Positions 30,044-39,013 of a stretch of DNA of 64,000 bases are shown here, one piece after another. Source of the stretch: Alginatibacterium sediminis. Lineage in GTDB: Bacteria; Pseudomonadota; Gammaproteobacteria; Enterobacterales; Celerinatantimonadaceae. Location of the stretch: contig NZ_RAQO01000008.1 of NCBI RefSeq assembly GCF_003610775.1, positions 457,839 to 521,838 on the forward strand. The letters run 5' to 3'. The notes beneath the pieces are model-generated. The model saw only the letters and a list, made by a program, of their open reading frames with translations. It did no database searches and had not been told where the DNA came from. How positions within the stretch are numbered: the first letter of the stretch is position 1; each line of letters begins with the position of its first letter. The translations under genes were made by a program, and so were the position numbers.

Positions 30044-30082
30044 TCTAAAGAAAGCTTAATAAGATTTCTTTAGATTTGTTTT
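30044..30082 (+). terminator. AT-rich hairpin with T-rich tail
   Basis: TCTAAAGAAA (30044-30053) pairs perfectly with TTTCTTTAGA (30065-30074) and is followed by TTTGTTTT. This is a plausible terminator for the lpoA-dolP operon. Confidence 0.5.
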
Positions 30083-30657
30083 CCGTCCCTCTACCGACTC
30101 CCCTTAACGGCACTAAGACATGCCAGTGAATGTTAGCTGAGTGTTTAAGCTTGTCACACTCGCTGCTTCCACAGTCACTCCACGCAACCTCAACAAGTAT
30201 ACTGGCCACTTATCAAGGACCAGCGTCTTACATGCATTACAGTAAATACCTATATTAAGTACAAAAGTGAGTGATATTACCGCGCTATTACTCAGTGATA
30301 AGCTTATCAATGTTAATTCATACTGCCCAAGCAAGCCTGCATTCAGAGCTGCTGTTTCTGGAGTAGTCGGAGGTAGGTTTGCATTAAGTATGAAGGTGTT
30401 TGGCTGTGATAATGTGGAGCAAGCTACCACTATACTGGGACACAATTTACAAGATAAATATTTCGATGCCGCCAAGGGAGGCGGCTAGTCAGCGACCAAA
30501 GAAAGATAAAACTGGCGACTAAGGCAAAACCAAATGCAACAACATATTCCGCTCCTGAAACAGTTGATCAATCAGATGTTCCAGATGTTGTTATGAAAAA
30601 TGCAGCTGCTTCAGATTAGCCAACTTAGACTTCAGCTTATATTCACTTGCGTATAAA
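30083..30657. other. Non-coding or degraded stretch between dolP and sspB
   Basis: No recognisable gene was found. A plus-strand frame beginning GTG at 30267 (73 codons, ending AAKGGG) and a longer antisense frame (30113-30475) overlap each other and show no family features. Continuing the plus frame upstream meets two stops. After 30488 a different plus frame (about 30477-30620) reads on to end VVMKNAAASD, which could be the tail of a decayed gene, but I cannot identify an ancestor. Confidence 0.35.
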
Positions 30658-30686
30658 TAAAAAAACCTCCATGCGGAGGTTTTTTA
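30658..30686. terminator. Bidirectional terminator at the sspB end
   Basis: AACCTCC (30664-30670), an ATGC loop and GGAGGTT (30675-30681) are flanked by A and T tracts on both sides. The hairpin lies directly next to the sspB stop codon. Confidence 0.9.
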
Positions 30687-31157
30687 CTATTTGATAACTC
30701 TTAAACTCGGTTTACCTTTTTTCGGCTTCTCAGGTTCAGGGCTGTCTTTATCTATTGGTTCTTCAGCACTCGGGGCTATACTTGGTGTTGCTTTACCAGA
30801 ATCCGCTTCATCAATCATTTTTTGATAAAATGGTTCTGCGTCGAACACAGTCCCTGCACCATTTTCTCGTGCGTAAATTGCCAATACAGCACCCATGGGT
30901 ACGTATACATTGGTAGGCACACCGCCGAACCGAGCGTTAAAACTGACCGCATTCAGGTCCATCTCAAACGCTGCTACTGCGCTAGGTGCAATGTTAAGCA
31001 CGATTTGGCCGTCTTGAATAAACTGATGCGGAACATCCGCATCTGGCCAAAGGGCATTAACCACCAAATGCGGGGTCAAATCGTTATCTAATAACCAATC
31101 CATAAATGCACGCAGCAAATATGGACGGTTAGGCGTCATTACGAGTTCGGTTTCCAT
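30687..31157 (-). CDS. sspB: ClpXP adaptor SspB (stringent starvation protein B)
   Basis: SspB delivers ssrA-tagged proteins to ClpXP. The 156-residue protein has the globular tag-binding domain (about 5-112, with RPYLLRAFMDWLLDN and NFNARFGG-type features), an acidic proline-rich linker, and the C-terminal ClpX-binding module KGKPSLRVIK. It lies 8 bp after sspA. Confidence 0.97.
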   Translation of the reverse strand: METELVMTPNRPYLLRAFMDWLLDNDLTPHLVVNALWPDADVPHQFIQDGQIVLNIAPSAVAAFEMDLNAVSFNARFGGVPTNVYVPMGAVLAIYARENGAGTVFDAEPFYQKMIDEADSGKATPSIAPSAEEPIDKDSPEPEKPKKGKPSLRVIK

Positions 31158-31165
31158 GCTGATTC

Positions 31166-31801
31166 TTAAGCAACGAAACCGTCACGAATTTCGCGCTCGG
31201 CTTCAGTCAAAGAGGCTTGGAATGACTCACGATCAAAGACGCGAAGCATATAGGTTTTAATTTCCTTCTCGCCAGGACCATTGAGCTCGATACCAAGCGC
31301 AGGAAGACGCCACAGTAGCGGTGCTAAATAGCAATCTACCAGGCTGAACTCTTCACTCATAAAGTATGGCAATTCCGCAAATACCGGTGCAATACCCAAC
31401 AAGCTTTCAGTCAAACGTTGACGCGCTTTTTCTGCATCTTGACCACTTTCAATTTTGTCAACCAAGCTGTACCAATCGTTTTCTATACGGTACATCATCA
31501 AACGACTGTTACCACGAGAAACCGGGTAAACAGGCATTAGCGGCGGATGCGGAAAACGCTCGTCCAAGTATTCCATGATGATACGGGCGTTATACAACAC
31601 CAATTCACGGTCAACCAGTGTAGGGACTGAGCTATAAGGGTTCAGATCAATTAAATCTTCAGGCAAGTTATCAAGTTCTACTTGCATAATGTCAACGCTG
31701 ACACCTTTCTCAGCAAGTACAATTCGCACTTGATGGCTATAAAGGTCACTCGCTCCTGAGTACAGTGTCATCACTGAGCGTTTATTGGCAGCTACAGCCA
31801 T
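31166..31801 (-). CDS. sspA: Stringent starvation protein A (GST-like)
   Basis: SspA binds RNA polymerase and acts in stress and acid tolerance. I start at the ATG at 31801 (MAVAANKRSVMTL), which matches the E. coli N-terminus and has a GGAGGG ribosome-binding site; the longer frame to 31837 adds 12 residues. The 211 residues show a GST N-domain (to about 83, with SVPTLVDREL) and C-domain (with FSLVDCYLAPLLWRLP). A TATAAT -10 box at 31826-31821 suggests a promoter just upstream. Confidence 0.97.
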   Translation of the reverse strand: MAVAANKRSVMTLYSGASDLYSHQVRIVLAEKGVSVDIMQVELDNLPEDLIDLNPYSSVPTLVDRELVLYNARIIMEYLDERFPHPPLMPVYPVSRGNSRLMMYRIENDWYSLVDKIESGQDAEKARQRLTESLLGIAPVFAELPYFMSEEFSLVDCYLAPLLWRLPALGIELNGPGEKEIKTYMLRVFDRESFQASLTEAEREIRDGFVA

Positions 31802-31824
31802 CGAACCCTCCAAATTTGGGATTA

Positions 31825-31863
31825 TAAAAACAAACAATCGGTAAAGGCCAATGCCTTTACCGA
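31825..31863 (-). terminator. Terminator of the petABC operon
   Basis: TCGGTAAAGGC (31838-31848) and GCCTTTACCGA (31853-31863) form an 11-bp perfect stem with a 4-nt loop. On the minus strand it is followed by TTGTTTGTTTTTAT. It lies 26 bp after the petC stop and merges with the sspA promoter region. Confidence 0.85.
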
Positions 31864-31888
31864 CTCAATTAACAGCGCACACTAAAGT

Positions 31889-32623
31889 TTAGTGAACGTC
31901 GCGCCAGTACTCTTTCTTCAATAAGTAACTAAAGACAAAGAATATTGCCAAGAAACCCATGACCCAATATCCGAGACGTTTACGCTCTAATTGGATAGGC
32001 TCCCCTGAGTAGACCAAGAAGTTTACCAGATCTAAGACCGCTTGGTCATATTCATCTGCACTCATTTCGCCACTACCATCGCTTTCGATACCAGTAACGA
32101 CAGCGTGTTCTTCTCCGTCAATCATGCGTAGCTCTTCTTTAATGCTAGGCACACCTTGTAATTCTTCAAGAACATGGGGCATACCAACACTTGGGAAGAC
32201 CAAGTTATTTACGCCAAACGGACGCGTTTCATCAGCGTAAAAACTACGTAGATACGTGTAGATCCAATCAGCTCCACGAACACGCGCTACTAAGGTCAGA
32301 TCAGGTGCAGGAGCACCAAACCAAGCCGCAGCGTCGTCCGCTTGCATGGCATTTTCCATCAATTGGCCGACTTTTACCCCAGTAAAGATCAAGTTCTCTT
32401 GCATTAAATCGAGAGGAATCGACAAATCTTCTGCAACTCGATTATAACGCTGGTATTGGGTGGAGTGACAGGCAAAGCAATAATTCATAAATAAAGCTGC
32501 ACCACTTTGCAGTGAAGCCTTATCATGCAAATCATAGTTGGCTTTGTCGAGCTTAACCCCTGAACCTGCTGCGAGGGCAATAGTCGGAATCAGTGCCAGT
32601 AAGGCAATCAACAATCGTTTCAT
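31889..32623 (-). CDS. petC: Ubiquinol-cytochrome c reductase, cytochrome c1
   Basis: The c-type haem subunit of the bc1 complex, facing the periplasm. The 244 residues begin with a Sec signal (cleavage after about residue 19), carry the haem-binding CFACH at residues 49-53, and end in a membrane anchor (about 218-235, LGYWVMGFLAIFFVFSYLL). Its ATG shares one base with the petB stop codon. Confidence 0.97.
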   Translation of the reverse strand: MKRLLIALLALIPTIALAAGSGVKLDKANYDLHDKASLQSGAALFMNYCFACHSTQYQRYNRVAEDLSIPLDLMQENLIFTGVKVGQLMENAMQADDAAAWFGAPAPDLTLVARVRGADWIYTYLRSFYADETRPFGVNNLVFPSVGMPHVLEELQGVPSIKEELRMIDGEEHAVVTGIESDGSGEMSADEYDQAVLDLVNFLVYSGEPIQLERKRLGYWVMGFLAIFFVFSYLLKKEYWRDVH

Positions 32624-33834
32624 TATCGTGTCACCCTCTCTGGAACTGGCTTGGTTGCTTCATTTTTACTGTAGATAAATAGCAAAATGAAATAAGCAAA
32701 ATAACCAAATGAAGTTATACGCGCTAGCAAAGTTAGCATCGGTGTAGAGGGTAATGCCCCCAATATACCTAGTACCACAAAGCAGATTACAAACTGTGCA
32801 ATGTTTAGCTTATGCCAGATACTACGATATCGAATCGATTTAACTTTACAGCGGTCAAGCCAAGGCAGTACAAAGAGCACCGCAATAGATAAGCCCATCA
32901 TTGCAACACCCATTAGTTTATCGGGGACCGCTCGTAAAATGGCGTAAAACGGTGTGAAGTACCATACCGGAGCAATGTGCTCAGGAGTTTTTAGCGGGTT
33001 GGCCGCCTCGAAGTTAGGTGCTTCAAGCAAGTACCCTCCACCTTCGGGAACAAAGAACATAACCCAAGCAAAGAAGAATAAGAAACCAACAATGGCTGCT
33101 AAGTCTTTTACGGTAAAGTAAGGGTGGAATGGGATGCCGTCTTTAGGCCAACCGTTCTCGTCTTTGTTCTCTTTAATTTCGATACCGTCAGGATTGTTTG
33201 AACCCACTTCGTGCAAAGCCACAATATGCAAGAAAACAAGCATAACGAGTACTAAGGGTAGCGCAATCACATGCAAGCTAAAGAATCGATTTAGCGTCGC
33301 CCCTGAGATGACGTAGTCACCACGTATCCACAAGGTTAAATCGTCACCGATAAACGGTATTGCACCAAACAAGGAAATAATAACTTGTGCTCCCCAGTAG
33401 GACATCTGTCCCCAAGGTAGCAAGTAGCCCATAAAGGCTTCAGCCATTAAGACCAAGAAGATCAACATACCAAATAGCCATATTAGCTCACGAGGCTTTT
33501 GGTACGAGCCGTAAATCAAACCACGATACATATGCAAGTAAATAACAACAAAGAACGCTGACGCTCCCGTTGAGTGCATATAGCGCAATAACCAGCCATA
33601 GTCGACATCACGCATGATGTACTCGACACTGGCAAACGCACCCTCACCCGAAGGATTGTAATTCATGGTTAGCCAAATACCGGTCAGGATTTGGTTCACT
33701 AGCACGATCATGGCGATAAAACCAAAGATGTACCAAAAGTTAAAATTAATTGGGGTTGGGTATTGGCCTACATGTTTATTGTAGGTTTTGGTCAGTGGGA
33801 TCCGTTCGTCGATCCAATTTAGTAAGCCTTTCAT
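32623..33834 (-). CDS. petB: Ubiquinol-cytochrome c reductase, cytochrome b
   Basis: The membrane core of complex III carrying the two b haems and the quinone sites. The 403-residue protein has about eight helices, haem-ligand regions (LRYMHSTGASAFFVVIYLHMYRG-type and LHVIALPLVLVMLVFLHI), and the Qo-site PEWY-equivalent PVWYFTPFYAILR. It overlaps petA by 4 bp (ATGA). Confidence 0.98.
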   Translation of the reverse strand: MKGLLNWIDERIPLTKTYNKHVGQYPTPINFNFWYIFGFIAMIVLVNQILTGIWLTMNYNPSGEGAFASVEYIMRDVDYGWLLRYMHSTGASAFFVVIYLHMYRGLIYGSYQKPRELIWLFGMLIFLVLMAEAFMGYLLPWGQMSYWGAQVIISLFGAIPFIGDDLTLWIRGDYVISGATLNRFFSLHVIALPLVLVMLVFLHIVALHEVGSNNPDGIEIKENKDENGWPKDGIPFHPYFTVKDLAAIVGFLFFFAWVMFFVPEGGGYLLEAPNFEAANPLKTPEHIAPVWYFTPFYAILRAVPDKLMGVAMMGLSIAVLFVLPWLDRCKVKSIRYRSIWHKLNIAQFVICFVVLGILGALPSTPMLTLLARITSFGYFAYFILLFIYSKNEATKPVPERVTR

Positions 33835-34424
33835 ACGCTTTCTCCCCCATCGTTGCCGATTAAAATAGTGTTTTCGTCAACATAATAATGCGGGGGAACC
33901 ACTAAATTTAAAGGTGCGGGTACACCTTGGAATACGCGTCCGGCCATATCAAATTTAGAACCATGGCACGGACAGAAGAACCCATACTCTACACCTTGAA
34001 CTTGTTCTTCAAAACTTCCTGGCAAATAAGTTGGCGAGCAACCTAGGTGCGTACACAGTCCAACACTAACCAATAATTCTGGTTTGAGTGAACGGTAAGA
34101 GTTTTGAGCATATTCAGGTTGTTGTGGCTCTTCGGAGTTAGGATCACGCAACTGAGACCCAATTTTATCCAAGTTATCAAGCACTGATTGTGGGCGGGAT
34201 ACTATCCACACCGGTTTTCCTCGCCACTCTACGCGCAAGAGTTGGCCAGGTTCTATTTTACTAACGTTCACTTCAACCGGTGCTCCAGCCGCTTTGGCTT
34301 TAGCACTTGGGTTCCAAGAACTTATGAAAGGTACTGCTGCGTAACCTACTCCTACTCCGCCAACAACTGCTGTTGACCAAGTTAAAAATCGGCGACGACC
34401 AGCGTCAACAGGCGCATTGCTCAT
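33831..34424 (-). CDS. petA: Ubiquinol-cytochrome c reductase, Rieske iron-sulfur subunit
   Basis: The 197-residue Rieske protein moves electrons from ubiquinol to cytochrome c1. It has a twin-arginine-type N-terminus (RRRFLTW, residues 10-16) before the anchor helix. The cluster-binding boxes CTHLGC (124-129) and CPCHGS (151-156) hold the two Cys and two His ligands and the disulphide pair. It is first in the petABC operon. Confidence 0.98.
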   Translation of the reverse strand: MSNAPVDAGRRRFLTWSTAVVGGVGVGYAAVPFISSWNPSAKAKAAGAPVEVNVSKIEPGQLLRVEWRGKPVWIVSRPQSVLDNLDKIGSQLRDPNSEEPQQPEYAQNSYRSLKPELLVSVGLCTHLGCSPTYLPGSFEEQVQGVEYGFFCPCHGSKFDMAGRVFQGVPAPLNLVVPPHYYVDENTILIGNDGGESV

Positions 34425-34594
34425 CCAATGTCTCTCCGGTAAGGATCCGCTTTGATTATTATGTTATCGATTGGCATCGATGCCTTTTCCTTGCGGTTTT
34501 TTATAGTCTGTCCCTGTGAACATCGCGCAAAAGCGACTGTCGGGAATATCAATTCAAGGCGAGTGAGTGCACAGTCACCACAAAATGCCTCAAA

Positions 34595-34623
34595 ATAGTA
34601 TAGAAATTCACGTATTTTGACAA
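34595..34623 (-). promoter_or_regulatory. Predicted promoter of petABC
   Basis: On the minus strand a TTGTCA -35 box (34623-34618) and a TACTAT -10 box (34600-34595) are separated by 17 bp. The leader before the petA ATG would be about 165 nt and contains the palindrome GGCATCGATGCC. Confidence 0.55.
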
Positions 34624-34658
34624 GAGATTACGAGTATTTAACCTCTATACAACAAAGA

Positions 34659-34688
34659 AAAAAAAACCCGGTATAAACCGGGTTTTTG
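34659..34688 (-). terminator. Terminator of the rplM-rpsI operon
   Basis: The stem AAACCCGGT / ACCGGGTTT with a short loop lies about 20 bp after the rpsI stop. It is flanked on the minus strand by a long T tract (positions 34665-34655). Confidence 0.9.
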
Positions 34689-34704
34689 TTCGAAGTGCCA
34701 ACAA

Positions 34705-35097
34705 TTAACGTTTAGAGAATTGTGGAGCACGACGTGCTTTACGTAGACCAACTTTCTTACGTTCAACTTTACGAGCATCACGAGTAACAAAACCAGCAGC
34801 ACGTAAGTCAGGGCGTAGGGTTTCGTCAAACTCTAGAAGGGCACGAGTGATACCGTGGCGAATTGCGCCAGCTTGACCACTGATACCACCGCCAGAAACG
34901 GTGATGTTCAAGTCGAATTTTTCGATCATATCTACTAACTCAAGTGGTTGACGAACAACCATACGAGCAGTATCACGACCGAAGTATTCTTCTAGTGAAC
35001 GTTTGTTGATAGTAATGCTTCCGCTACCTGCTTTCAGGAAAACCCGAGCAGTTGAGCTTTTGCGACGGCCAGTGCCGTAATATTGAGTCTCAGCCAT
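34705..35097 (-). CDS. rpsI: 30S ribosomal protein S9
   Basis: The 130-residue length equals that of E. coli S9. The start [20 protein letters not shown] and the basic C-terminal tail ending [11 protein letters not shown], which reaches the P-site tRNA, are typical. It lies 14 bp after rplM in the usual two-gene operon. Confidence 0.99.
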   Translation of the reverse strand: MAETQYYGTGRRKSSTARVFLKAGSGSITINKRSLEEYFGRDTARMVVRQPLELVDMIEKFDLNITVSGGGISGQAGAIRHGITRALLEFDETLRPDLRAAGFVTRDARKVERKKVGLRKARRAPQFSKR

Positions 35098-35111
35098 GAT
35101 TCAGGTTCCCG

Positions 35112-35540
35112 TTAAATATCTAAAACTTGAGGTTGCTGTGCACTATGAGTGTGCTCAGGACCTTTAAATACTTTCAGTTTACGGAACATCGCACGGCCTA
35201 GAGGACCTTTTGGCAACATACCTTTAACTGCAGACTGGATAACACGCTCAGGAGCTTTATCGATCAACTTTTCAAAGCTGATTGATTTTAGACCGCCTGG
35301 GTAGCCAGAGTGCGAGTGGTAGATTTTACCTTTCGCTTTGTTACCAGTAACTGTCACTTTTTCACAGTTAACAACGATGATGTAATCACCAGTATCAACG
35401 TGAGGAGTGTATTCAGCTTTATGTTTACCACGTAAGCGGCTTGCGATTTCAGTCGCGATGCGACCCAAGGTTTTACCCTCAGCGTCTACAACATACCAGT
35501 CGCGTTCTACGCTTTCTGGTTTTGCTACAAATGTTTTCAT
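35112..35540 (-). CDS. rplM: 50S ribosomal protein L13
   Basis: I start at the ATG at 35540 ([27 protein letters not shown]), giving 142 residues, the same as in E. coli; the frame continues upstream for 19 more codons but these have no family match. The [12 protein letters not shown] and [19 protein letters not shown] motifs are typical of L13, an early assembly protein. In E. coli L13 represses its own operon. Confidence 0.99.
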   Translation of the reverse strand: MKTFVAKPESVERDWYVVDAEGKTLGRIATEIASRLRGKHKAEYTPHVDTGDYIIVVNCEKVTVTGNKAKGKIYHSHSGYPGGLKSISFEKLIDKAPERVIQSAVKGMLPKGPLGRAMFRKLKVFKGPEHTHSAQQPQVLDI

Positions 35541-35692
35541 TAGTGTAAATAACCCAAAATTTGTTACTAGGCGCTCATGTGCAAAGCACACAAACAATAA
35601 TAAGCTACTCTATGTATCCCTTCGAATACGGAGTTAGCTGGGCAGTTAGCACCATCAAATTGATGGTCTGTAACGTGGGTGAGCGGATTATA
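35541..35692 (-). promoter_or_regulatory. rplM promoter and leader
   Basis: A perfect TATAAT -10 box lies at 35692-35687 on the minus strand; no good -35 box was found. The leader of about 140 nt contains the near-perfect hairpin ACCATCAA / TTGATGGT (35650-35666). It is a candidate site for L13 autoregulation, which is known in E. coli; the structure itself is only inferred here. Confidence 0.5.
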
Positions 35693-35765
35693 GGGGAAGT
35701 GTCTTAAAATAGCACCCCCTTTCTTGCGTTTTTTTTGTGCATTTCTAAGGCACAAAGCTAAGCTT

Positions 35766-36902
35766 CTACGCTAGGTGTTCACGACCTAAATACTCCGTGG
35801 ATTGCATTTCCTGTAATCGCGATAAACAGCGCTGAAACTCAAACACTAAACGTTCACCTCTATAGATGTCGTTCATAGGGACTTGCGCTGTAATTATTAG
35901 GCTAACATTGCGCTCATAAAACTCGTCGATTAACGCAATGAAGCGTCTGGCACTGTCTTCTTGGTCCGACGCCATTTGCTCTAATCCATCGAGCAAAACC
36001 GTATGATAGAGCTTCGCAAGTTCGATATAGTCATTTGCAGAACGCGCCGACTTACACAACTGCTCAAAACTTATGAGCAGAACACCGTGCCCTTGTGAGA
36101 TTACCTCAATTTGCCGATGATTGACCTCGATAGCTTCCGCTCGCAAACTTGATTCACCGCTCAATTCATAAAAATACCTTTCCATATTTTTACGAGCACT
36201 TTGGTCTAAGGGTGAATGATAGATTTCAGCTTGTTCTAAAGTGCGCATTCGATAGTCGCAGCCACTATCCACATTTAAGATTTCACAATGCTGTTCAATT
36301 AGCCCGATCGTGGGCAAGAAGCGCTGCCGTTGTAAACCATTTCTATATAGATCATGTGGCGGTATATTTGAGGTAGCCACCAGCACAACACCATGTGAAA
36401 ACAGAGCTTCAAACAATCCGGCCAAAATCATTGCGTCAGTAATATCACTGACAAAAAATTCGTCGAAACAGATAATGTCGGTTTGACTTGCGATATTTGC
36501 AGCCACTATTTGTAAGGGATTAGATTTACCCTGTAGCGCTTTTAGTTGGTCATGGGTCGAATACATAAAGCGGTGAAAATGTAAGCGTTGCTTACGCGTG
36601 GTGCTTAGACAATCAAAAAACGTATCCATCAAATAGGTTTTACCGCGCCCCACTCCTCCCCAAAAGTACAAGCCCTTTATTGGTGTCTGATCAGGCGTTT
36701 TGGTTGTGCTTGATTTGTTGCCAAATCCAATACGTTTAAGCCATTTATTTGGCGAGGAACTTGAAGCCTTCACTTGCGGTTTAGTAAAATTCACAAGCTC
36801 TTTACTCAGGCGATCGAGTGCTTCAACGGCCTGAACTTGTGCTGAATCGGATTCAAAACCACGAGTTTCTATATCCGTTTGGTATTTTTCTGAGGGCAAC
36901 AT
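35766..36902 (-). CDS. zapE: Cell division ATPase ZapE (AFG1/YhcM family)
   Basis: ZapE is an AAA-like ATPase that acts at the Z ring under stress. The 378 residues include Walker A GGVGRGKTY (82-90), a Walker B IICFDEFFVSD, and the downstream family block VVLVATSNIPPHDLYRNGLQRQRFLP. The second half, with FIALIDEFYERNV near the end, matches the AFG1 family. It is divergent from zapG with about 125 bp between. Confidence 0.95.
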   Translation of the reverse strand: MLPSEKYQTDIETRGFESDSAQVQAVEALDRLSKELVNFTKPQVKASSSSPNKWLKRIGFGNKSSTTKTPDQTPIKGLYFWGGVGRGKTYLMDTFFDCLSTTRKQRLHFHRFMYSTHDQLKALQGKSNPLQIVAANIASQTDIICFDEFFVSDITDAMILAGLFEALFSHGVVLVATSNIPPHDLYRNGLQRQRFLPTIGLIEQHCEILNVDSGCDYRMRTLEQAEIYHSPLDQSARKNMERYFYELSGESSLRAEAIEVNHRQIEVISQGHGVLLISFEQLCKSARSANDYIELAKLYHTVLLDGLEQMASDQEDSARRFIALIDEFYERNVSLIITAQVPMNDIYRGERLVFEFQRCLSRLQEMQSTEYLGREHLA

Positions 36903-37028
36903 AGCTAGCTTTTTTCCTGTATTGAAGCATTTATCTGGTCGGGCTTGAAAAATTTAAGGCTTCTCGCAGTACCATGCAAGCCAAAGCTCAAGTATATTAA
37001 ATCAAACCGCACAACGTGAGAGTAAAAA

Positions 37029-37427
37029 ATGGATGCAGTAAATAGTTTGGCCCTGGTACTCTTGGGCATGGTCATCGGCTACATCGTCGCTCGTCTTTTC
37101 AATAAAAGTTCCACTCTCGACGCTCAAAGCAAAGTCGACTATGAAAACAACCGTCGAGAACTTGAGCAATATCGAACTCAGGTGAACTCCCATTTCGAGA
37201 CTAGCGCCCAATTGCTAGAAGATATGGCCAAACACTATCAAAATATATATGAGCATATGGCCTCTCAAAGTCGTGAGCTGATGAAAGAAGAACAACAACC
37301 CACTTTATTTGCAGAATTTGAGCAAAATAAAGAAGAAGAACCAAAAGTTGAAAATCTAGAATCTCAGCCTAAAGATTACTCCAATCAGCCGTCTGGTCTA
37401 TTCAAAGCCCAACGCAAAGCAAGTTAA
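37029..37427 (+). CDS. zapG: ZapG/YhcB family (DUF1043) inner-membrane protein
   Basis: 132 residues with an N-terminal membrane helix (about 5-24), then a long coiled coil (about 38-95, with YENNRRELEQYRTQVNSHF and LLEDMAKHYQNIYEHMA) and an acidic tail. The family links cell-envelope growth and division in enterics. Here, as there, it lies beside zapE and the degQ-degS pair. Confidence 0.92.
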   Translation: MDAVNSLALVLLGMVIGYIVARLFNKSSTLDAQSKVDYENNRRELEQYRTQVNSHFETSAQLLEDMAKHYQNIYEHMASQSRELMKEEQQPTLFAEFEQNKEEEPKVENLESQPKDYSNQPSGLFKAQRKAS

Positions 37428-37445
37428 AGTTATGTAAGTTCATGT

Positions 37446-37472
37446 AAAGGGGCTGAACTGAGCCCCTTTTCT
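37446..37472 (+). terminator. Terminator of zapG
   Basis: AAAGGGGCT (37446-37454), a 6-nt loop and AGCCCCTTT (37461-37469) are followed by T and CTAC. The hairpin begins 18 bp after the stop codon. Confidence 0.85.
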
Positions 37473-37566
37473 ACAGTCATAATCGTTCACTCGACCAATT
37501 TATTGTTTGCGAATGCATCGCTATAAATTCGGACAAGATGATACTCGTTAATTGTGGAGATAATAA

Positions 37567-38925
37567 ATGTCAGTTTGGAAACATCGGCTTATTGCTACAA
37601 GTTTCGCCCTTACGATGGGAATCTCATCCATTGCTCATGCGGCTCTTCCTATTGCTGTCAACGGCGACGAACTCCCTAGTTTAGCTCCGGTTCTCGAAAC
37701 CGTTACCCCTGCGGTGGTCAGTATTTCTGTATCTGGAACCAAAGTGAGTAACCAACAAATACCGGAAGTATTTCGCTACTTCTTCGGTCCAGAAGGTAGT
37801 CCAAATGGCGCAGGCCCACAAGAACGGCCTTTCCAAGGTCTGGGCTCAGGGGTCATCATTGATGCCAACAAAGGTTATGTGATTACCAACTCACATGTAA
37901 TTGCTGAAGCCGACGAAATTATTGTCAGTCTCAACGATGGCCGTGAGTATGAGGCAAAAGTCCTAGGTTCAGATAAGGAGACCGATATTGCACTGGTTCA
38001 AATTGATGCCAAAGACCTCCATGAAGTTAAATTTGCCGATAGCGATCAGCTACGCGTTGGCGACTTTGTGGTTGCAATTGGTAATCCTTTTGGGCTTGGT
38101 CAAACCGTAACATCAGGGATAGTAAGTGCTCTGGGAAGAAGCGGACTTAATATCGAGAAGCTAGAGAACTTTATTCAAACTGACGCTGCAATTAACAGCG
38201 GTAACTCTGGTGGAGCGCTTATCAACCTTAGAGGCGAACTCATTGGGATAAACACCGCTATTATTGCACCCGGTGGCGGTAACATTGGTATAGGTTTCGC
38301 TATTCCAAGCAACATGGTACAAAACCTAAGTGAGCAAATTGTTGAATTTGGCGAAATACGACGCGGTGTACTTGGCGTTATGGGTGGTGAACTTAATAGT
38401 GAACTCGCCGAAGCCTTTGGCATTGATTCTCAAAATGGCGCGTTTGTTAATGAAGTGATGCCTGACTCAGCAGCCTCTGAAGCCGGGATTCAAGCTGGCG
38501 ATATTATTGTTTCCGTAAACGCTAAGAAAGTTAACAGTTTTTCTGAACTCAGGGCCAAAATTGGCACCATGGGCGCAGGTAAAACGGTGCAAATTGGGAT
38601 CATGCGTGATGGAAAACGGCAAACGCTAGAAGTCACACTTAAACGTGGCGACGAGCAAAATGTGAAAGCAAAAGTCATGCATCCAGCCCTTGAAGGTGCT
38701 TTGCTCAGTGCTGCCGATAAAGAACCCGGCGTACTGGTTAGCAAGATTGAACGCGGATCGCCGGCTGACCAAAATGGTCTTGAAGAAGGTGATATTATCG
38801 TAGGAGTCAATAAAACCGATGTTGCTAATCTAGCTGAACTACGCAGTTTATTTGAAACTGAACCCAATATTTTGGCGCTAAAGATTAAGCGAGGCGACTC
38901 TTACCTCTATCGAATCTTACGCTAA
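37567..38925 (+). CDS. degQ: Periplasmic serine protease DegQ/DegP (HtrA family)
   Basis: A periplasmic chaperone-protease. The 452 residues start with a Sec signal (to about 25, SIAHA), then a trypsin-like domain with His in TNSHVIAEADE, Asp in KETDIALVQID and Ser in NSGNSGGALINLRGE, followed by two PDZ domains (about 255-350 and 360-450). The short LA loop (no long Q-linker between residues 70 and 90) favours DegQ over DegP. degS follows. Confidence 0.94.
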   Translation: MSVWKHRLIATSFALTMGISSIAHAALPIAVNGDELPSLAPVLETVTPAVVSISVSGTKVSNQQIPEVFRYFFGPEGSPNGAGPQERPFQGLGSGVIIDANKGYVITNSHVIAEADEIIVSLNDGREYEAKVLGSDKETDIALVQIDAKDLHEVKFADSDQLRVGDFVVAIGNPFGLGQTVTSGIVSALGRSGLNIEKLENFIQTDAAINSGNSGGALINLRGELIGINTAIIAPGGGNIGIGFAIPSNMVQNLSEQIVEFGEIRRGVLGVMGGELNSELAEAFGIDSQNGAFVNEVMPDSAASEAGIQAGDIIVSVNAKKVNSFSELRAKIGTMGAGKTVQIGIMRDGKRQTLEVTLKRGDEQNVKAKVMHPALEGALLSAADKEPGVLVSKIERGSPADQNGLEEGDIIVGVNKTDVANLAELRSLFETEPNILALKIKRGDSYLYRILR

Positions 38926-38932
38926 AACATCT

Positions 38933-38957
38933 AAGCCCTGCATTTGCAGGGCTTTTT
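38933..38957 (+). terminator. Terminator of degQ
   Basis: AAGCCCTGCA (38933-38942) pairs perfectly with TGCAGGGCTT (38945-38954) and is followed by TTT. The strong hairpin separates degQ from degS. Confidence 0.9.
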
Positions 38958-39013
38958 GCATCGACTGTGCTCATGCTATGCTGGGAACATACTCACTAAA
39001 ATAAGACATCCAA

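Noticed and set aside
30113..30475. 120-codon minus-strand frame in the dolP-sspB gap
   Set aside because: No ribosome-binding site, no recognisable motif, and a plus-strand frame overlaps it. I kept the area only as an unresolved gap.
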